A stretch of 8,066 nt of DNA. Origin: an uncultured Mesocricetibacter sp. (GTDB lineage: Bacteria > Pseudomonadota > Gammaproteobacteria > Enterobacterales > Pasteurellaceae). Positions 4,859-8,066 of this stretch are shown here, one piece after another. A program made the position numbers and the translations under genes. The notes below the pieces were generated by a model, which was not told where the DNA came from, made no database searches, and saw only the letters and a list, made by a program, of their open reading frames with translations. How positions within the stretch are numbered: the stretch's first letter is position 1; every line of letters starts with the position of its first letter. Location of the stretch: assembly GCA_905373425.1 (NCBI GenBank), contig CAJPST010000102.1:1-8066 (forward strand), given 5' to 3'.

Positions 4859-6172
4859 ATGGATTTCGGTTTAACAGAAACAATGATTAAAAAAATCGGT
4901 TGGCATTTGCGCCATTTCCCCAATGTTGAAACAGCGATTTTGTTTGGCTCGCGCGGGAAGGGAAATTTTCGTGAAGACTCGGACATTGATTTAGCCTTAA
5001 AAGGCGATGGCATTACTGATGAAATGTTACACGACATTCAGCAAACCCTGTCGCAAACTACCATTCCGTATAAATTCGATTTAGTCATTCATGACAAGAT
5101 TACCGATCCTGATTTACTGGAACATATTCAACGGGTTGGCAAAATTTTCTATGAAAAGAAAAATTGCGCCATTCAACATCGTCGTTACCAACTTTTCCGT
5201 TATTCCATTCCGGTAGATTCGCAGCTGATTTTGCGCAATCGCTTTTTGAAAAAACGCGAAGGTCTTTTGGTGAAAGTGTGCTGTGGGCAAAATGAAGGTT
5301 GGGGTGAAATTGCGCCATTGCCGGAGTTTAGTCATGAAACCTTAGACCAAGCCCAAGCCCAAGCTATCGAATGGCTGGAAAAATGGGATCAATCCCGCAG
5401 TTGTAACGTAAAACTGGATTTGACGGCGGATTTATATCCTTCTGTGGCGTTCGGGCTCAGTTGTGCCTTGATGGAAATGAAAGGTCGCTTGGACGATGAA
5501 GGCAATTATCAAACGGCACCTTTATGTTATGGCGATCCTGATGAGCTTTATGAACCGCTGGATCAAATGCAGGGTGAAAAAGTGGCGAAAGTGAAAGTGG
5601 GCATGTATGAAGCCAATCGTGATGGTCTCATTGCCGATATGCTATTAGAAGCCATTCCGGATTTGCAATTACGGCTAGATGCTAATCGCAGTTGGACGCC
5701 TGCTAAAGCGCAAATGTTCGCCAAATATGTGAAACCTGAGCATCGTGCGCGCATTCAATTTATTGAAGAACCTTGCAAAACCCGTGAGGAAAGTCGTCAA
5801 TTTGCGGCAGAAACCGGCATTAACATTGCCTGGGATGAAAGTGTACGCGAACCGGATTTTCGTGTGGAAAAAGAACCGCACTTGGCGGCGATTGTAATTA
5901 AACCGACCTTGGTGGGGTCCATCGAACGTTGTGTCGAGTTGATTGCGCAGGCGCACGCGTTAGGTATTAAAGCGGTTATCAGTTCCAGTATTGAAAGTAG
6001 CTTCGGTTTAACCCAACTGGCGCGTATGGCAAAACAATATACGCCAAATGTCACGCCGGGCTTAGACACACTGTATTTAATGGATTATCAAGTCGTCAGA
6101 ACCTGGCCGGGGTCTGAGTTACCTGTCGTTGGCTTGGATTCGGAATTCGTGACTGAAGTCATTTTAGATTAA
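4859..6172 (+). CDS. menC: Fusion: MntA-type nucleotidyltransferase + o-succinylbenzoate synthase MenC
   Basis: A 437-residue protein with two apparently complete domains. Residues 1-100 are a minimal nucleotidyltransferase (MntA/HI0073 type) with GS-x10-DxD at G30-S31 to D42/D44 and a third acidic residue D74 in KFDLVIHD; the segment ends LLEHIQRVGKIFYEK, like the natural C-terminus of stand-alone members. Residues about 108-437 are MenC, an enolase-superfamily enzyme dehydrating SHCHC to o-succinylbenzoate for menaquinone. Here K244-x-K246, D274 (LDAN), E303 (EEPC), D326 (DES) and K348 supply the catalytic lysines and metal ligands. Stand-alone MenC of this group is about 330 residues, so MenC lacks only its start. 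No in-frame ATG/GTG/TTG lies near the junction; the next Met is M205. Sampled G+C is about 40% in the first domain and about 47% in MenC. Start: AGG (4848-4850) 8 nt upstream. MenC activity is likely; nucleotidyltransferase activity is open. Confidence 0.92.
   Translation: MDFGLTETMIKKIGWHLRHFPNVETAILFGSRGKGNFREDSDIDLALKGDGITDEMLHDIQQTLSQTTIPYKFDLVIHDKITDPDLLEHIQRVGKIFYEKKNCAIQHRRYQLFRYSIPVDSQLILRNRFLKKREGLLVKVCCGQNEGWGEIAPLPEFSHETLDQAQAQAIEWLEKWDQSRSCNVKLDLTADLYPSVAFGLSCALMEMKGRLDDEGNYQTAPLCYGDPDELYEPLDQMQGEKVAKVKVGMYEANRDGLIADMLLEAIPDLQLRLDANRSWTPAKAQMFAKYVKPEHRARIQFIEEPCKTREESRQFAAETGINIAWDESVREPDFRVEKEPHLAAIVIKPTLVGSIERCVELIAQAHALGIKAVISSSIESSFGLTQLARMAKQYTPNVTPGLDTLYLMDYQVVRTWPGSELPVVGLDSEFVTEVILD
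5159..5185 (+). other. Fusion junction between nucleotidyltransferase and MenC
   Basis: Codons 101-109 (KNCAIQHRR) link the nucleotidyltransferase end to YQLFRYSIPVD of MenC. The only near-start codons are ATT at 5171 (I105), a very rare initiator, and an out-of-frame ATG at 5151. AT followed by CGTCGTTAC at 5178-5188 resembles a menC start (ATG CGT CGT TAC) lacking one G. That base would also break the fusion frame. These points are seen in the sequence; the history is inferred. Confidence 0.6.
5875..5883 (-). repeat. USS in the MenC coding region
   Basis: Exact ACCGCACTT encoding part of Glu-Pro-His-Leu (residues 339-342), between metal ligand D326 and catalytic K348 of MenC. It shows that the MenC half carries the host's uptake signal. 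Confidence 0.9.
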
Positions 6173-6181
6173 AAGTGCGGT
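6173..6181 (+). repeat. USS immediately after the menC stop
   Basis: Exact AAGTGCGGT, starting at the base after the TAA. It is followed by CGTTTTTTC, a good match to the extended motif. No inverted partner is nearby, so it is not a hairpin arm. Confidence 0.9.
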
Positions 6182-6202
6182 CGTTTTTTCGGTTATTTTT
6201 TA

Positions 6203-6211
6203 TAGTGCGGT
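6203..6211 (+). repeat. Degenerate USS (one mismatch)
   Basis: TAGTGCGGT followed by TTTT differs from the core at its first base. It lies 30 bp after the 6173 copy in the same orientation and may be a decayed uptake signal. Confidence 0.5.
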
Positions 6212-6247
6212 TTTTACAGATTAGACCAGCCGAAAGCGAAAAATCAT

Positions 6248-6253
6248 TATAAT
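6248..6253 (+). promoter_or_regulatory. Perfect -10 box upstream of aroQ
   Basis: TATAAT lies 24 bp before the aroQ ATG. No convincing -35 sits 16-18 bp upstream; the region around 6224-6231 is ACCAGCCG. This could be an activator-dependent promoter or chance in AT-rich DNA. It would give a very short leader that still contains AAAAAGGA (6263-6270). Confidence 0.4.
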
Positions 6254-6277
6254 GCGCGCAATAAAAAGGAATGTGAT

Positions 6278-6730
6278 ATGTCATCAAAATACAACATTTT
6301 GCTGTTAAATGGCCCGAACTTGAATATGTTGGGTGTGCGTGAGCCAGGTCATTACGGGCATTTATCCTTAGCGGAAATTGAACAGCATTTGCAACAACAA
6401 GCGGCAAAACAGCAAGTTGCACTGGATTGTTTTCAAGCAAATAGCGAAGAAAAATTGATTGAGAAAATCCATCAAAGTTTTCAAAAAGTGGATTTTATTA
6501 TCATCAATCCTGCGGCCTATACCCACACCAGTGTGGCATTGCGTGATGCCTTATTATCCGTAGCAATTCCGTTTGTGGAAGTGCATTTATCCAATATTCA
6601 CAAACGTGAACCGTTTCGTCATCATTCCTATTTTAGCGATGTAGCGGAAGGGATAATTTGCGGATTGGGAGCCAAGGGATATGAATATGCCTTGGACTTT
6701 GCAGTGCAATATTTAGCACAAAAAACCTGA
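6278..6730 (+). CDS. aroQ: Type II 3-dehydroquinate dehydratase AroQ
   Basis: A 150-residue dodecameric-family enzyme converting 3-dehydroquinate to 3-dehydroshikimate in the shikimate pathway, which supplies chorismate for aromatic amino acids, folate and menaquinone. NGPNLNMLG (11-19) opens the protein. R21 and Y26 form the flexible lid and catalytic base. N77 and H83 lie in INPAAYTHTS, D90 follows, and E101, H103 and R114 (EVHLSNIHKREPFRHHS) complete the site. Each corresponds to the M. tuberculosis enzyme with an offset of two. The length is usual (about 145-155). AAAAAGGA (6263-6270) lies 7 nt before the ATG. The ATG after a strong Shine-Dalgarno and a perfect -10 box suggest separate expression from menC. 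The stop codon lies inside a dyad in the following gap. The gene precedes accB, a common Gram-negative arrangement. Confidence 0.98.
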   Translation: MSSKYNILLLNGPNLNMLGVREPGHYGHLSLAEIEQHLQQQAAKQQVALDCFQANSEEKLIEKIHQSFQKVDFIIINPAAYTHTSVALRDALLSVAIPFVEVHLSNIHKREPFRHHSYFSDVAEGIICGLGAKGYEYALDFAVQYLAQKT

Positions 6731-6790
6731 ATTTAAGAAAATTTGTCGAGATTTTGCATAATTTTGTCGCAAAATCTGCAATTTTCAGGT
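6725..6790 (+). promoter_or_regulatory. Nested dyad at the aroQ end / accB leader
   Basis: Inner stem: AGATTTTGC (6749-6757) with GCAAAATCT (6769-6777), 9 bp, 11-nt loop. Middle arms: GAAAATT (6737-6743) with AATTTTC (6780-6786). Outer arms: ACCTGAA (6725-6731, containing the aroQ stop) with TTCAGGT (6784-6790). Middle and outer arms share 6784-6786, so they compete and allow two foldings. There is no terminal T-run, so termination would be weak. RNA protection or a regulatory leader are alternatives. Confidence 0.5.
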
Positions 6791-6851
6791 AATCTCTCGT
6801 TCAAAATTTTTAGATTTAAAGGTATCGTACTTTTTAGCTATTTTTTAGATG

Positions 6852-6857
6852 TATAAG
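6852..6857 (+). promoter_or_regulatory. Possible -10 box for accB
   Basis: TATAAG (5/6 to consensus) overlaps the uptake signal at 6855 by three bases. The expected -35 position (about 6828-6834) is T-rich without a good match. The TTTTTAG repeats at 6807, 6831 and 6842 lie just upstream and could act as UP-like or bent DNA. Weak call. Confidence 0.25.
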
Positions 6858-6863
6858 TGCGGT
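6855..6863 (+). repeat. USS upstream of accB
   Basis: Exact AAGTGCGGT, followed by GAATATTTATCC as in the extended motif. It lies 43 nt before the accB start. Confidence 0.9.
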
Positions 6864-6906
6864 GAATATTTATCCTCTTTTATTTAGCAATTAGCGGAAC
6901 AACATT

Positions 6907-7371
6907 ATGGCAATGGACATTCGTAAAATTAAAAAATTAATTGAACTGGTTGAAGAATCAGGCATTATGGAACTGGAAATTTCCGAGGGTGAGGAATCCG
7001 TTCGCATCAGTCGTGGCCAGCCGGCAGCAAGTTCAGTGCAATATACCTTACCTGCTGCGGCACCAGCGGCAATCCCGGCTCCGGTGGCAACACAACCGGC
7101 GGTTACTGCGCCAACAGCAATGGCAGATGAATTGGCAGGACATCTAATTCGTTCACCGATGGTAGGCACGTTCTATCGTAGTCCAAGCCCGGATGCTAAA
7201 GCGTTTGTTGAAGTCGGTCAGTCTGTTAAAGTGGGTGATGCACTCTGTATTGTAGAAGCGATGAAAATGATGAACCGTATTGAAGCGGATAAGGCGGGCG
7301 TAATTAAGGCGGTTTTGATTAATGACGGCGAAGCGGTGGAGTTTGACGAACCGTTAATCGTGATCGAATAA
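6907..7371 (+). CDS. accB: Biotin carboxyl carrier protein of acetyl-CoA carboxylase
   Basis: A 154-residue AccB, the biotin-bearing subunit of acetyl-CoA carboxylase, which makes malonyl-CoA for fatty-acid synthesis. The N-terminal region DIRKIKKLIELVEESGI (4-20) is the conserved dimerisation/autoregulation segment. An Ala/Pro-rich flexible linker spans about 39-75. The biotinyl domain (about 79-154) has the thumb-containing stretch MVGTFYRSPSPDAKAF (85-100) and EAMKMMN with K120 as the biotinylated lysine. The ATG at 6907 is preferred because GCGGAA (6894-6899) is well placed upstream; the in-frame ATG at 6913 (M3) matches the E. coli N-terminus but has poorer spacing, so the first two residues are uncertain. 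It is followed by accC. In E. coli AccB represses its own operon; whether that holds here is unknown. Confidence 0.97.
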   Translation: MAMDIRKIKKLIELVEESGIMELEISEGEESVRISRGQPAASSVQYTLPAAAPAAIPAPVATQPAVTAPTAMADELAGHLIRSPMVGTFYRSPSPDAKAFVEVGQSVKVGDALCIVEAMKMMNRIEADKAGVIKAVLINDGEAVEFDEPLIVIE

Positions 7372-7389
7372 TCGATATTATGTATGTAA

Positions 7390-7409
7390 GGTGGGCGGCA
7401 AAGCCCACC
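7390..7409 (+). terminator. GC-rich hairpin between accB and accC
   Basis: GGTGGGC (7390-7396) and GCCCACC (7403-7409) form a perfect 7-bp stem with a 6-nt loop, 18 nt after the accB stop. It is followed by GTTTGTATATGG, a poor T-tract, so only partial termination is expected. It may instead stabilise or process the accB mRNA and set the AccB:AccC ratio. Since accC lacks an obvious strong promoter, full termination is unlikely. Confidence 0.6.
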
Positions 7410-7451
7410 GTTTGTATATGGCAAATTTAGTCTCGAAAAAGTGGAATTCTT

Positions 7452-8066
7452 ATGTTAGAAAAAGTCGTTATTGCCAATCGCGGAGAAATTGCACTGCGTA
7501 TTCTACGCGCCTGCAAAGAACTTGGTATTAAAACCGTTGCCGTGCATTCTACAGCCGACCGTGATTTGAAACATGTCTTATTGGCAGATGAAACCATATG
7601 TATTGGTCCTGCTCCTTCCGTTAAAAGTTATTTGAATATTCCGGCCATTATTGCGGCTGCTGAAGTTAGCGGCGCCGAAGCTATTCATCCGGGATATGGC
7701 TTTTTATCTGAAAATGCGGATTTTGCCGAACAAGTGGAACGTTCCGGTTTTACCTTTATCGGACCGACTGCGGATGTGATCCGTTTAATGGGCGATAAAG
7801 TATCTGCCATTAACGCCATGAAAAAAGCAGGCGTACCTTGTGTGCCTGGTTCTGATGGGCCTGTCGGCAGTGATATGGCGAAAAACAAGGAAATTGCCAA
7901 CCGTATCGGTTATCCGGTGATCATTAAAGCCTCCGGCGGTGGCGGCGGTCGTGGTATGCGTGTAGTTCGTAATGAGGCAGCTCTGGAAGAATCCATTGCG
8001 ATGACAAAAGCCGAAGCCAAAGCCGCGTTCAACAACGACATGGTTTACATGGAAAAATATTTGGAA
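7452..8066 (+). CDS. accC: Biotin carboxylase AccC, N-terminal part (cut by window end)
   Basis: The first 205 codons of the biotin carboxylase subunit of acetyl-CoA carboxylase (about 449 residues in E. coli), which uses ATP and bicarbonate to carboxylate the biotin on AccB. The N-terminal domain starts MLEKVVIANRGEIALRI, with EAIHPGYGFLSEN (76-88) as the family signature. The ATP-grasp part begins with K116 (GDKVSA) and continues with K159 and the glycine-rich loop GGGGGRGM (162-169), then MEKYLE at the edge, containing E201. These positions equal the E. coli numbering. The frame is open to the last base, so it is truncated only by the window. GTGGAA (7441-7446) lies about 6 nt before the ATG. 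It is likely co-transcribed with accB across an 80-nt gap. Confidence 0.97.
   Translation, partial: MLEKVVIANRGEIALRILRACKELGIKTVAVHSTADRDLKHVLLADETICIGPAPSVKSYLNIPAIIAAAEVSGAEAIHPGYGFLSENADFAEQVERSGFTFIGPTADVIRLMGDKVSAINAMKKAGVPCVPGSDGPVGSDMAKNKEIANRIGYPVIIKASGGGGGRGMRVVRNEAALEESIAMTKAEAKAAFNNDMVYMEKYLE

Noticed and set aside
5151..5216. Separate small gene from the ATG at 5151
   Set aside because: The frame stops at TAG (5214-5216) after 21 codons and overlaps MenC coding sequence; it matters only as a possible slippage start.
6173..6211. Uptake-signal terminator after menC, like that after menB
   Set aside because: Both copies point the same way and no ACCGCAC complement is present, so no stem forms.
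1..8066. tRNA, rRNA, CRISPR array, insertion sequence or phage attachment site
   Set aside because: No cloverleaf, conserved rRNA stretch, regularly spaced repeats, transposase frame or terminal inverted repeats were found on reading both strands.

Overview
The window looks like chromosomal DNA of a Pasteurellaceae bacterium of the Haemophilus/Aggregatibacter group. Eleven exact copies of the 9-base DNA-uptake signal AAGTGCGGT (or its complement ACCGCACTT) lie in 8 kb. This is the Haemophilus-type signal, not the ACAAGCGGT type of the Actinobacillus pleuropneumoniae group. The housekeeping proteins also fit this family by eye. G+C of core genes, hand-counted on sample lines, is mostly about 45-55%, so Aggregatibacter or a relative is a better guess than H. 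influenzae itself. The species is not proven. All genes read on the + strand.

Region 1 (1-3215): an AT-rich, repeat-laden upstream region with a candidate promoter, then a tight run of hinT (HIT-family nucleotide hydrolase), a YcfL-like lipoprotein, nagZ (beta-N-acetylglucosaminidase of peptidoglycan recycling) and rlmC (23S rRNA m5U747 methyltransferase). The first three overlap or nearly touch. E. coli has the same core order, with lpoB and thiK between ycfL and nagZ; both are absent here.

Region 2 (3257-3802): a ClbS/DfsB-family (DinB-like four-helix) protein of low G+C (about 36%) with no uptake signal inside it. It looks like an accessory insertion between two conserved blocks.

Region 3 (3803-6172): menaquinone biosynthesis. 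A strong sigma70-type promoter precedes menB. A hairpin made of two inverted uptake signals follows it. Next comes the most unusual gene in the window: a complete MntA/HI0073-type minimal nucleotidyltransferase (residues about 1-100) fused in frame to a complete-looking o-succinylbenzoate synthase MenC (residues about 108-437). The active-site motifs of both halves are intact, no HEPN partner gene is present, and the MenC half has no ATG/GTG/TTG start of its own at the junction.

Region 4 (6173-8066): aroQ (type II 3-dehydroquinase), a structured intergenic region, accB (biotin carboxyl carrier protein), an 80-nt gap with a GC-rich hairpin, and the first 205 codons of accC (biotin carboxylase), cut by the window end. 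AroQ serves the shikimate/chorismate route, whose product feeds menaquinone synthesis. AccB and AccC start fatty-acid synthesis.

I saw no tRNA, rRNA, CRISPR array, insertion sequence or phage gene. No stretch without a gene exceeds 300 nt; the longest is 1-217.
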